From Bacillota bacterium (GTDB lineage: Bacteria; Bacillota; Sulfobacillia; Sulfobacillales; Sulfobacillaceae), in NCBI GenBank assembly GCA_021821465.1, contig JAKACM010000024.1, positions 1 through 52,552 on the forward strand: 52,552 nt of DNA, in the 5' to 3' direction. Both the position numbers and the translations under genes were made by a program. The number at the start of each line of letters is the position of its first letter. Position 1 is the stretch's first letter. The notes below the pieces were generated by a model, which worked only from the letters and a program-made list of their open reading frames with translations, had not been told where the DNA came from and made no database searches. Shown piece by piece: positions 41,960 to 52,401 of this stretch.

Positions 41960-44900
41960 GTTTATAGCCTACCTATGAGGAATTGAAACCATACCTGTAT
42001 GGCGTATGTGCAATATGGTACGAGTTTATAGCCTACCTATGAGGAATTGAAACCGGCATCCCGATGACAGCTTTGTGCCCGAAGTGTCAGGTTTATAGCC
42101 TACCTATGAGGAATTGAAACTGCCATGCGAGGTAGCGAGATCCGGTTGATTCGCGGTTTATAGCCTACCTATGAGGAATTGAAACATGTACCATAGGAAC
42201 GCAAATAAAACAAGAGCAGGTTTATAGCCTACCTATGAGGAATTGAAACAGACACGGAAGGACGCCACGCGCCCGCGAAAAAAATGTTTATAGCCTACCT
42301 ATGAGGAATTGAAACCAAAAAACCCTCACGGCCAAAGATCAGGAATTGGCCGTTTATAGCCTACCTATGAGGAATTGAAACTGCCAATATTAATCATTTG
42401 GTTAACAGGAATGTTAAGTTTATAGCCTACCTATGAGGAATTGAAACTGAGCCCTGCAAAAAGAAGATTCAGAAGGCACTCAAAGTTTATAGCCTACCTA
42501 TGAGGAATTGAAACCTCAGCTGCACCACCGGAAAGTCCGGAAAGCGTTGCGGTTTATAGCCTACCTATGAGGAATTGAAACCGCCCACGGGGCCAGCCGC
42601 CAATGCGACCGACTCCGGTGTTTATAGCCTACCTATGAGGAATTGAAACCGGCATCCCGATGACAGCTTTGTGCCCGGAGTGTCAGTTTATAGCCTACCT
42701 ATGAGGAATTGAAACCTCAAAGGCCCAATCAAAGCCCCCAATCCCGGCGGTGTTTATAGCCTACCTATGAGGAATTGAAACGCCTCTTCTCCCGCACGAT
42801 CACAATAAGAATCCGTCGGTTTATAGCCTACCTATGAGGAATTGAAACTCGAGAAAGTCGCCCATTTCCATTTCGCGGTTGGACTGTTTATAGCCTACCT
42901 ATGAGGAATTGAAACAGAAATTCTTGAAATTAGCACTTTATGGCGGCCCAGGTTTATAGCCTACCTATGAGGAATTGAAACATCAGGAGGATACGGATGG
43001 GGATCAGCAGTCAGTCCAGTTTATAGCCTACCTATGAGGAATTGAAACCTCAAAGGCCCAATCAAAGCCCCCAATCCCGGCGAAAAGAGTTTATAGCCTA
43101 CCTATGAGGAATTGAAACATGCACACAGGCCGACGAACAATACCGTTGCCAAGTTTATAGCCTACCTATGAGGAATTGAAACCTTAATACGGCCCCAGTC
43201 ACGGGGCGTGACCGTAGCTTCGTTTATAGCCTACCTATGAGGAATTGAAACCTGATCCTCCACCCGGTGCCCCAAGATCCCCAGCAGTTTATAGCCTACC
43301 TATGAGGAATTGAAACCCAGTATAATCCGAGTTAAACGATCAACATCTTGCGTTTATAGCCTACCTATGAGGAATTGAAACATGCGTATCCGCCAATTGC
43401 CGGTGACCCCATACACGTTTATAGCCTACCTATGAGGAATTGAAACTCGTGAATATGTGGATATCGCTGTGACGAATGCGGCGTTTATAGCCTACCTATG
43501 AGGAATTGAAACAATAACAAACCCCGTTCCTTATTCCGGACGGCTTGGGTTTATAGCCTACCTATGAGGAATTGAAACATGACTCAGCGAACTTTGATCG
43601 GACTGGCACAACCACGTTTATAGCCTACCTATGAGGAATTGAAACTTCCTTGATCGCACGCTCCCCGTTCGACGGTGCCCGTGTTTATAGCCTACCTATG
43701 AGGAATTGAAACTAAGCCTAAGACTTCGCCCAAGCGTAAGCCGCCAGTGTTTATAGCCTACCTATGAGGAATTGAAACGTGCATCGTCTCGACGCTATCC
43801 CCGAGATACAGAGGTTTATAGCCTACCTATGAGGAATTGAAACCCATCAAACCCTTTTAAAATGCTCGATTCATCGAGGTTTATAGCCTACCTATGAGGA
43901 ATTGAAACTAGACTAGTTCGGTGGACGCCGCATCCAAGATATAGCGGTTTATAGCCTACCTATGAGGAATTGAAACAGTGGGGATCATCTCCCATTGGAC
44001 CGCTTGGCTCAAGTTTATAGCCTACCTATGAGGAATTGAAACCACCCCGCGCCGCCCTTTCGCCACGGTCACCGGCTGCGTGTTTATAGCCTACCTATGA
44101 GGAATTGAAACCCCGGCCTCGCTGCAGCAACTGCCGCGCCCGTTTTTCCGTTTATAGCCTACCTATGAGGAATTGAAACCGCCGCGCTCTGCAACGTCTC
44201 CACCCACTGCGGTAGTTTATAGCCTACCTATGAGGAATTGAAACTATTTCCGAACGAGTGGTATCGCGAACGCTTCGAGGTGTTTATAGCCTACCTATGA
44301 GGAATTGAAACTCCAGGAAGTCGCCCATTTCCATTTCGCGGTTGGAGTTTATAGCCTACCTATGAGGAATTGAAACACGTATGTGCCCGGCCAATGGTTG
44401 AACAAGGCCACGTTTATAGCCTACCTATGAGGAATTGAAACTACGCCAGGCGGGGCCGGGAGCGGCCTCGTCCTGGTTCGTTTATAGCCTACCTATGAGG
44501 AATTGAAACCAACTGCTGGACCCGCAATTGCAAAATCGCGGCCACGTTTATAGCCTACCTATGAGGAATTGAAACCCCGACTCTGATATCCCATCGCGAC
44601 AGCGACTGAGTTTATAGCCTACCTATGAGGAATTGAAACTAAAAAAACCTGGGTGTGGGATTTACTCGTTTTCAGTTTATAGCCTACCTATGAGGAATTG
44701 AAACCTTTTTTCACGGCCTCGCGAAACTCGTGGAATTTTCGGGTTTATAGCCTACCTATGAGGAATTGAAACGCCGTAGGCAAGCAGCGGGAGGAATGCC
44801 GTGTTTGTTGTTTATAGCCTACCTATGAGGAATTGAAACTCGGAAGACAGTTCAAGAACAGATGGACATGATCAGTTTATAGCCTACCTATGAGGAATTG

Positions 44901-47612
44901 AAACCACTTTGGCACCGCTGGGATTCAAGGGGCTAGCGGGTTTATAGCCTACCTATGAGGAATTGAAACGGCTTCGTGTCGCAGAAATTCGGCCCGGTCC
45001 CATTGTTTATAGCCTACCTATGAGGAATTGAAACCAAATAGCGCCGAATATAGAAGCGATAACTGGCAAGGTTTATAGCCTACCTATGAGGAATTGAAAC
45101 TTTTTTTGCGGCGAATTGTAACTGCCTCGGCCCGTCGGTTTATAGCCTACCTATGAGGAATTGAAACACGTAGTGTTGCACGGATTTATTGTCCAAAATC
45201 AGCGTTTATAGCCTACCTATGAGGAATTGAAACACGCCGTGACTGGAGGGGCCAATGGATAACGATCCATGTTTATAGCCTACCTATGAGGAATTGAAAC
45301 TGTGATAGTGCCTGGCTAAGCCAGGACCTCCGGCAGTTTATAGCCTACCTATGAGGAATTGAAACAACGCCGCTTCGCGCAAGATATCATTGAGAATGGT
45401 AAAGTTTATAGCCTACCTATGAGGAATTGAAACCACATTCCCGTTCCAACTGACGCCGTGACTGGAGGTTTATAGCCTACCTATGAGGAATTGAAACTCG
45501 TCTGAATCGCCGGGTCAGTGCCGACCCGCAAAAGTTTATAGCCTACCTATGAGGAATTGAAACTGGAAGGGCATGCCGAAGGTCACCTGAAACTGCCGTG
45601 TTTATAGCCTACCTATGAGGAATTGAAACACCTTCACCAATGGGCATGACGGACGCCACGGGGTCCAGTTTATAGCCTACCTATGAGGAATTGAAACTCC
45701 AAAAAGCATATTATGGAGGTTTCAATGTGCCCGTTTATAGCCTACCTATGAGGAATTGAAACCCGTGCCGGTCCCATCCGATCCGGATCCGGAGTAGCGT
45801 TTATAGCCTACCTATGAGGAATTGAAACGAGACGATCAGCCAGATCGCCATCAGGCCGCCCGCAGTTTATAGCCTACCTATGAGGAATTGAAACTCTCTA
45901 TCTTTTTGAGCACTGTGAGGAAGGATTTCTCAGTTTATAGCCTACCTATGAGGAATTGAAACCACTTAATGAGGACCAACTGGATAAACTGCTCTATGTT
46001 TATAGCCTACCTATGAGGAATTGAAACATGAACTCCATAACCAAGGAATCTATTCAATGGGTAGTTTATAGCCTACCTATGAGGAATTGAAACACCGCAA
46101 GCAAGGCACGTGATTGAGCCTGTGACAACTGTTTATAGCCTACCTATGAGGAATTGAAACGAGAGTATATGAGCCTGACGAAGAAAACGTCCTCACGTTT
46201 ATAGCCTACCTATGAGGAATTGAAACACATATTCAAGGTTGGAGGACTAATCCTCTTTTAACGTTTATAGCCTACCTATGAGGAATTGAAACACATGCAG
46301 GGGAACAAAGTCTGTGTAAATAAGCATCTGTTTATAGCCTACCTATGAGGAATTGAAACATTGCTATGATTGATCCAATCCCATTCGGACCAATTCGTTT
46401 ATAGCCTACCTATGAGGAATTGAAACCCGCCACCGAACATGGGCAGGCGGTGATGTATCTCGTTTATAGCCTACCTATGAGGAATTGAAACGCCTTCCCC
46501 CCGCCGAGTATACCACCTTAGCCTCCGAGTTTATAGCCTACCTATGAGGAATTGAAACACAACAATGTGGAGGATTGTACTCCGGCACCCAAAGTTTATA
46601 GCCTACCTATGAGGAATTGAAACTTAATAACTTTCCTTTTGTTAAAGCTGCTCTCAATGGTTTATAGCCTACCTATGAGGAATTGAAACACCACAAATTC
46701 TCGAATATCACCTCGAAGGCCCGACGTGTTTATAGCCTACCTATGAGGAATTGAAACCACTCCCCATTTTTAACCACCTGCCTTGACAAGGTTGTTTATA
46801 GCCTACCTATGAGGAATTGAAACTTTCCGGTACACGACACCATTGCATCGCCACAGGAGTTTATAGCCTACCTATGAGGAATTGAAACCACAATGATTCG
46901 CACTTCCGTATTCGACACAATCAAGTTTATAGCCTACCTATGAGGAATTGAAACATTGATCGTTTGCGCCCAGTAGGTCGCTGATTCGGGAGTTTATAGC
47001 CTACCTATGAGGAATTGAAACGCGGCATCGCCACGAAATATCGCTTAGGCAATCGGGTTTATAGCCTACCTATGAGGAATTGAAACGCGGAACGGCAGTC
47101 TGGTCGGCTCTCAACATTCCCGTTTATAGCCTACCTATGAGGAATTGAAACAGGAATGGATGGACAGTTTCGAAGATAAGCCTGTGGTGTTTATAGCCTA
47201 CCTATGAGGAATTGAAACGGGACAGAACGTCCCAGATACCGTACCGAAGCATTTGTTTATAGCCTACCTATGAGGAATTGAAACCAAGGGTGCTGGACCG
47301 ATCTGACGGATCCCGATGAGTTTATAGCCTACCTATGAGGAATTGAAACGCGCCAATCACGTGCTGAAACGCTAACGAAAAGGTCAGTTTATAGCCTACC
47401 TATGAGGAATTGAAACCCGGAAAACAGTCTCAAAGAAGTCCAACGAGCCGGTTTATAGCCTACCTATGAGGAATTGAAACCACAGTACCCATATCCGGTA
47501 CGGTTTCAGTAGGCAGTTTATAGCCTACCTATGAGGAATTGAAACTTTCTTCCATAAATACACTACCAATGCCCCTGCGATAGTTTATAGCCTACCTATG
47601 AGGAATTGAAAC
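41960..47612 (+). CRISPR. CRISPR array, 86 repeats and 85 spacers
   Basis: The 30-base repeat begins GTTTATAGCCTACC and ends GGAATTGAAAC. It is of the type linked to I-B systems in thermophilic Firmicutes. I counted 86 copies, the first at 41960 and the last at 47583. I saw no variant repeat, not even at the distal end, where repeats normally degenerate. Spacers are 34-40 bases. Several are near-duplicates (42054 and 42650; 42716 and 43049; 42849 and 44312), and two overlap in target sequence (45234 and 45434). The transcript should run from the leader on the plus strand and be cut by Cas6 to give the ATTGAAAC tag. Confidence 0.98.
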
Positions 47613-47996
47613 CATAGCGTATTCGCCCGCCAGCCGTCATCGGATACAAATCAGAGGATCATCAATGTTAGGACACGCAGCACTTCTTCACACACGCGTC
47701 AGGAAGAGTTGTGGTGAGGTTATGGACACGTCTTTTGGCCTTTGAACTAGACACAGGCCATAGGACAGGCATTGTTGAGCGAAAGCACCTTATCAGAATG
47801 TTGATCTCCAAACGAGCTACTTAGCACCTCATCGTCTTTGCATTCTACGCGTCTCGATTCTGCCGCGGCATTTTTCTTGGTAGCCGGATCCTCGTTGATC
47901 CAAAGAATCGATTTGAGGCACAGCATTGTATAGCGATGCCCATTGGTACTAACCTGTCCTGCCAAGTCATACGTTGTCGTGACGGGAGGAATAGAT
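47613..47996. other. Region between the array and the protease gene
   Basis: The first ~36 bases look like spacer-type sequence but are not followed by a repeat. No gene is supported; a minus-strand frame at 47747-48073 overlaps the protease gene and is probably a shadow. Confidence 0.35.
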
Positions 47997-48692
47997 GTGA
48001 CGTCGAACTGGGCCAGGGGATGGAAGATATCCTTTCTGTTTGGATTTATTGGGGTTTTGGTGGGGGCTTTCATTGCTTACCATGTTTTGAAACGCACTTC
48101 GTATGCGTTGAACTGGCCTGTCGTGAAAATTGCTAAAAAGGTTGATCCTTCGGTTGTTATTGTTCTTAATAAGCAACGAAAAGGCAAAACATTACAGACT
48201 AAAGGAATCGGGTCGGGAGTTGTCCTTAACCATCAAGGTGATGTGGTTACCAATTACCATGTTGTCGCAAATGCCAGTACTCTCTATGTTGTCTTGTCCA
48301 ACGGCAACCGATATAAGGCGCGTTTGGTGGGAGAAGATCCGGCCAGTGACTTGGCTGTACTCAAGGTCCACGCCAAAGATTTGCATCCCATTACATTTGC
48401 GTCATCGGCACGGGTGGAGCCCGGTGAACTGGTCGTGGCCATTGGGAATGCTTTAGGTCTTTCACACACGGTAACCACGGGCGTCATTTCGGCGAAAGAC
48501 CGGGTGATGTTCCGAGACGGATGGGAATATCACATGATTCAAACCGATGCTGCAATAAATCCCGGAAATAGCGGAGGAGCACTGGTGAATACCCAAGGCC
48601 AATTAATTGGGATCAATGCCAGTAAGATTGCTCAAACCGGAGTTGAAGGAATTGGTTTGCCCATTCCCCACCTGGTGGTCATTGCTGTATAA
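47997..48692 (+). CDS. HtrA/DegP-like serine protease lacking the PDZ domain
   Basis: The chosen start is GTG 47997 (V-T-S-N-W-A-R), 6 bases after GGGAGGA. One transmembrane helix (FLFGFIGVLVGAFIAYHVL, about residues 12-30) would anchor the catalytic domain outside. The chymotrypsin-like triad is complete: His in NYHVVAN (about 91), Asp in ASDLAVLK (about 122) and Ser in NPGNSGGAL (about 196). After GIGLPIP the frame ends at 231 residues. HtrA proteins normally continue with one or two PDZ domains, so this one is truncated or a naturally PDZ-less form. The stop follows a V-V-I-A-V tail that looks non-native. Confidence 0.8.
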   Translation: MTSNWARGWKISFLFGFIGVLVGAFIAYHVLKRTSYALNWPVVKIAKKVDPSVVIVLNKQRKGKTLQTKGIGSGVVLNHQGDVVTNYHVVANASTLYVVLSNGNRYKARLVGEDPASDLAVLKVHAKDLHPITFASSARVEPGELVVAIGNALGLSHTVTTGVISAKDRVMFRDGWEYHMIQTDAAINPGNSGGALVNTQGQLIGINASKIAQTGVEGIGLPIPHLVVIAV

Positions 48693-49833
48693 GACTTTCG
48701 CGATCATAAAATCCCTCGGACAACGTCTTTATGGTAACATATCTTACGAAACGTTATTCTGTACATGGATCCGAATGAATGGCCTTGTCGGTCGAAAGTC
48801 GTAAGCCGTCACGCCTGGTTGGTCATAGTCTCTATCCCGCGTGCCCGATACTGATCCCGGTGCCGACCAACCCATCAAAAAAAGTCATTCGTGCAGAACG
48901 CAGTTTGGCGGATTATCGAAAAACCCCTCTGAATGCGGTTGCATATATCGGCTGGATAACGTATTGGGCACAAACGCTTGGTAAGCCCGCCACTTCGGTA
49001 GACGGTATACTCAGAATTAGCGGGTGGTCCATAGGTGACACCGGGTCGCGCGCATCTTGACCTATATCTATATAAATTTCCGGAAACCTTTTCATTTTTG
49101 GGGGTCGTAAAGGAGATCCTGGAGGCGACGGCGAGTAGATCTGCATAGGGGGATGAACCTCATGGTCAAGATCACGAACACCCACGGTTACACGTTGAAG
49201 ACCTTACGCCAAAGGGAAAAACGGATCCATTTGTCTCGTGTGCGCTTGCGGATATGGCGGTCCGGCTGGTTTGGGAAGGCTATCCGGCCACGGCTGTGGA
49301 AATGACTGCGTGAAAAAGTCATTCTCAATATGTATTTCCACGACCTTGCCGCCATCAAAACTGCCATCCAGCGTTTTCTTCGTTTTGTGGGGGAAACCCC
49401 CATCGCAATCCGCTCACGCCGTTGTCGACTACCGGGCGATACCAAGAAAAATTAAGTGAGATTCATATAGTATGAATGGACGCAAAATCTGTGGGGTGCG
49501 ACTCCCTTGCGCAATATCATTGGCGTCACAAACGTGGAGGTGCCCTTGCTTCTCGTACACTAACGCAAGCCAACTATTCCCGTAATTCTAAAAGGCATAC
49601 TGAATGAACTTCTTGTGACGTCCAATGGATATCCGCATCAAAACTGTGGCTACCGAATAAGCAAAAAATTAGAACATTACCGCATGAGTACTCGTCTCTG
49701 GTCTGCCCATTGCATTTAAATTTACACGTGTTCTACTTACGCCGTTATCACTTTCTGTAGGGAATAATTTCCACTCGTTCGTTTCTCAAGGGACACGATC
49801 TCTGGGACAGATTGACGATCGGCCCCCTTCTGC
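48693..49833. other. Gene debris, no intact gene recognised
   Basis: A frame at 48779-49060 has no ribosome binding site or family. At about 49152-49314 one frame reads VEDLTPKGKTDPFV then ALADMAVRLVWEGYPAT without a start. A different frame at 49314-49455 (VILNMYFHDLAAIKTAIQRF then LRFVGETP) resembles the C-terminal tail of an IS630-type transposase. A 50-codon basic frame begins at ATG 49153. All are best read as fragments. Confidence 0.35.
49317..49455 (+). pseudogene. Possible transposase C-terminal fragment
   Basis: The pattern N-x-Y-F-x-D-L-x-A-I-x-x-A-I-x-x-F-L resembles the end of IS630-family transposases. There is no catalytic core and no start. This is a weak call from pattern only. 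Confidence 0.25.
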
Positions 49834-50184
49834 GTGCTATTCGTCGGGAGCGGCTTAGCACTCTTGTTAGTGGTAATACTCGGGAAGGAACAAGCCTTTG
49901 ATCACGTGATGGGTGGAACGGTCATTCAGGCGGCTGAATTTGTCTTTACCATTGGTTTACTGCCGATTATTGGGCTCATTTTTTCGGTAATAGTCTTGGT
50001 ACTTTGGAAACGGCATCGGCAGTGGAACACCGGAATGTTGGAACAATGGATTATTTTCCACTATATTACCCGCCCCGCTAAACCGGGGATCTGGATTGGC
50101 AACATTCGCCGACCATCCCGGATAAAACCACTCGCTGGAGTCAATGCCCCGAAAATTTTCCGGTCAGCGTGCCGCAAAAGGTGA
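49834..50184 (+). CDS. Small membrane protein or fragment, unknown
   Basis: A frame beginning at GTG 49834 encodes LFVGSGLALLLVVILGK and a second hydrophobic segment IGLLPIIGLIFSVIVLVLW, then a basic tail. Two transmembrane helices are likely. There is no ribosome binding site, and after about residue 85 the sequence looks non-native (frame change suspected). It may be a piece of a larger membrane protein. Confidence 0.35.
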   Translation: MLFVGSGLALLLVVILGKEQAFDHVMGGTVIQAAEFVFTIGLLPIIGLIFSVIVLVLWKRHRQWNTGMLEQWIIFHYITRPAKPGIWIGNIRRPSRIKPLAGVNAPKIFRSACRKR

Positions 50185-50643
50185 ATCCTCCGGTACCGGT
50201 CAACCTGGTATTGGGCTCCCACCCTCTCGCCTTTTGTGGTGTGGTGGGAACGGCAGTTTAGCGCTAAACAGCGGCCCGCTATCTCTTCACATCGCCACAG
50301 TTCGTAATACGGCATGAGAACACACCCCTGCCCTGACAGTCCCCTTACCGACCTCTCTCCCTAGACTGCCGTCCTGGTTGCATTGATGCCCCTGGCATCC
50401 GGTTGTTCCAAGTGTTCCTCCGCTGCCAACATTGTTTCACCGAATTGCTCTCGCAGTTTGGACCCAGTTATCGTTTAGACGGCGGGCACCAGGACCGGAT
50501 TTGGCATCGACAATGACCCGGTCCAAATAGGCCCGCAGGAGTACGCGCCCTGGCCTTCTTCCCGGAAGTCACTGCCCGACCAATATCGGGCCGTTGCTAC
50601 CACTAGGCAAATGCCTTTCTTTCATTCGTCGCTAATACCATTG
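50185..50643. other. Stretch without a recognisable gene
   Basis: Frames on both strands are short and broken. I see no RNA gene, repeat or clear terminator. Confidence 0.4.
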
Positions 50644-51074
50644 TCATCTGTTTGATTCTGGGCCGAGCATCGACAAAAATTCCCCCGGGGTGCACACGGG
50701 GTACTGATCCCGCACAGCCTGCAAGTGGTCATCCAAAGAAACCAGCCACTTCGCTCGGCCTGCAATTAAGGTCGCTATGATCGGTATGTCCTTTGCGTCA
50801 CGCAATAAGTTAAGGGGAATTATCGGTAATGTCTGTTCAATGGGAACCACTTCTGAATAAAACCTCAGGAGAGAAATGTATCGCATTATCTGTATTGGAG
50901 TCCAATGCAATCGCCGCTCGATCTTTGGGTAATTTAAGACCCGCTCCATCTCGGTTAACAGGGGCTCCGACATGATAAGGGTATATTGTGCCTGACGCCA
51001 TGCCTGGACGATGCGTCCGCCTTTGGCAGAAGGATCCCCGAAATGAAGACGTTCGTATCCAGGATCACCCTCAT
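50644..51074 (-). pseudogene. PIN-domain toxin, frameshifted
   Basis: ATG 51074 overlaps the antitoxin stop (ATGA) and starts MRVILDTNVFISGILL, the canonical N-terminus of PIN-domain RNases with the first acidic residue (Asp 6). After about 51030 this frame degenerates and the homologous sequence continues one frame over (PSAKGGRIVQAWRQAQ, LLTEMERVLNYPKI, LRDAKDIPIIATLI with the further acidic residues, and LVSLDDH) to the stop at 50644. One lost or gained base near 51027-51035 explains it. The intact form would be about 143 residues. The toxin is therefore inactive unless the shift is a sequencing error. Confidence 0.75.
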
Positions 51075-51340
51075 TGCTCTCTGGATTCCTCAAGCGCTTC
51101 CTGAATTTCGGATTCGGCAATCTCGGTATCGACATCCGCATAAGCTTGGGCAAGTTCCTCTGTCATTCGATGAAATTCTGTCGTCATCAAGCGTATTTTT
51201 TCAAACAGGTCGATGTCAATGAGCGCCCCCATCGGTTTTCCGGCCTTCGTAATGAGTACCGTGCTATGCCGATAGTGCACGTCATTCAGCAGATCCCCAA
51301 ATCGCTTACGTACATCCATGACAGAGACCTTGTGAATCAT
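51071..51340 (-). CDS. Phd/YefM-type antitoxin
   Basis: The chosen start is ATG 51340 (MIHKVSVMDVRKRFGDLL), 8 bases after GAGG; an in-frame GTG at 51349 is less likely. The 89-residue protein has the Phd/YefM DNA-binding N-domain (VRKRFGDLLNDVHY, VLITKAGKPMGALI) and a helical acidic C-terminal tail that would bind the toxin. It overlaps the PIN gene by four bases. It would repress its own promoter. Confidence 0.85.
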   Translation of the reverse strand: MIHKVSVMDVRKRFGDLLNDVHYRHSTVLITKAGKPMGALIDIDLFEKIRLMTTEFHRMTEELAQAYADVDTEIAESEIQEALEESREQ

Positions 51341-51789
51341 CACGATCACCTCAATTCATATAATCGTATCAATTATCTCACACACACCATCTTCATTATG
51401 CAAGGGATACTAGTCGCCATGGTACGCCTGTGTGACAGAGGTCTCTTTTTGTTCGATGAAAGTGTTGGCATGGAAGTCCGGAGGCATCCTTTAGATACGT
51501 GCTTCTGTTTGATGAAAAAGAGTTCCCTGTATTTTGAGGTGCCGAAAGGGTTAAAAGGCAAACGGGTTTCCCAATCGTTCAGTCTTTGGTACAGTACTGC
51601 GGTGATTACAGTGTCTTCTCTTGGGAATAAATAGCAGACCGGCACATTCCCCAATTTGGACTCGGATGGTCATCCAGGTTCGTGAGGCATTTATGGAGCG
51701 TAAGCGCATTAAACGGTGTAGCACGGCCGTTGAACGTCCCGGGTCGGCTCTTCATGTGTATACTAATAGCGATAGGAGGTGAACCGTCG
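51341..51789. other. Intergenic stretch between the two toxin-antitoxin modules
   Basis: Frames on both strands lack ribosome binding sites. The plus-strand sequence 51760-51780 holds AGGAGGTG for the MntA gene. The promoters of both divergent modules must lie here. Confidence 0.4.
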
Positions 51790-52077
51790 GTGCTTTCGCC
51801 AGAGATTGCTGATCGTCGCACAGAGATACTGGACTTGGCCAACCGGTTCGGGATTACACATGTCCGGGTATTTGGTTCGCAAGCACCAGGCACCGCGTCG
51901 AAGAGCAGTGATGTGGATTTCGTTGTGCAAGTGCGTCCGGGCCATAGTCTTCTGGATCTTCTCGGTTTTGAGGCTTCGGTGCAATCCCTGCTCGGTTGCC
52001 CGGTGGATGTGGTGTCCGAACGCGGATTACCCCAGGCTATCTACCAAGAAATTCAGCGGGAGTGCATTCCGTTATGA
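51790..52077 (+). CDS. mntA: MntA-type nucleotidyltransferase antitoxin
   Basis: AGGAGGTG lies 8 bases before GTG 51790. The 95-residue product is a minimal nucleotidyltransferase with the signature GSQAPGTASKSSDVDFVV (G-S-x10-D-x-D, about residues 30-47). MntA proteins transfer AMP to a tyrosine of the partner HEPN toxin HepT and so block it (established for the MntA/HepT family). The stop overlaps the start of the hepT-like gene by four bases. The gene is intact. Confidence 0.85.
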   Translation: MLSPEIADRRTEILDLANRFGITHVRVFGSQAPGTASKSSDVDFVVQVRPGHSLLDLLGFEASVQSLLGCPVDVVSERGLPQAIYQEIQRECIPL

Positions 52078-52401
52078 TCATCAGAACACGAGCTTATCTT
52101 GAGCAGATTCTAGAGAGTATCGGGCGAATCGAATCGTACGCCTCCACAGGGTCCGGAGCCTTCGTCGAATCGACGTTGCTACAGGACGGCATTTTCATAA
52201 TCTCTAACTCGTCGGAGCGTCGGTGAAAGAACTCCCTGTGGGTCTGTCGGGCGAGTTTCCGCACATTCCCCGGTCTTCAATTGCTCGCATGAGAGACCGT
52301 CTGGCGCATCACTATATGGGCGTCGACTTGGAGATTGTCCGAAAAAAGTCGGGGCCCAAGACCTGACGCCGCTCAAAGAGGCTGTAGTAGAAATGTTGTG
52401 A
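52074..52401 (+). pseudogene. hepT: HepT-like HEPN RNase toxin with two frameshifts
   Basis: ATG 52074 begins MIIRTRAYLEQILESIGRI. Near 52200 the homologous sequence moves to another frame (VGASVKELP, IARMRDRLAHHYMGVDLEIV), which contains the HEPN active site Arg-x4-His (RDRLAH). Near 52345 it moves again (AQDLTPLKEAVVEML) and ends at 52401. Joined, it is about 109 residues, a normal HepT length. As it stands the first frame stops after 50 codons, before the catalytic motif, so no active toxin is made. Confidence 0.8.

Noticed and set aside
41960..47612. Possible self-targeting spacers against genes in this window
   Set aside because: I found no spacer that I could match to the window by eye; this needs a computed search.
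47747..48073. Minus-strand 108-codon frame after the array
   Set aside because: It overlaps the N-terminal part of the HtrA-like gene in antisense and has no ribosome binding site or family.
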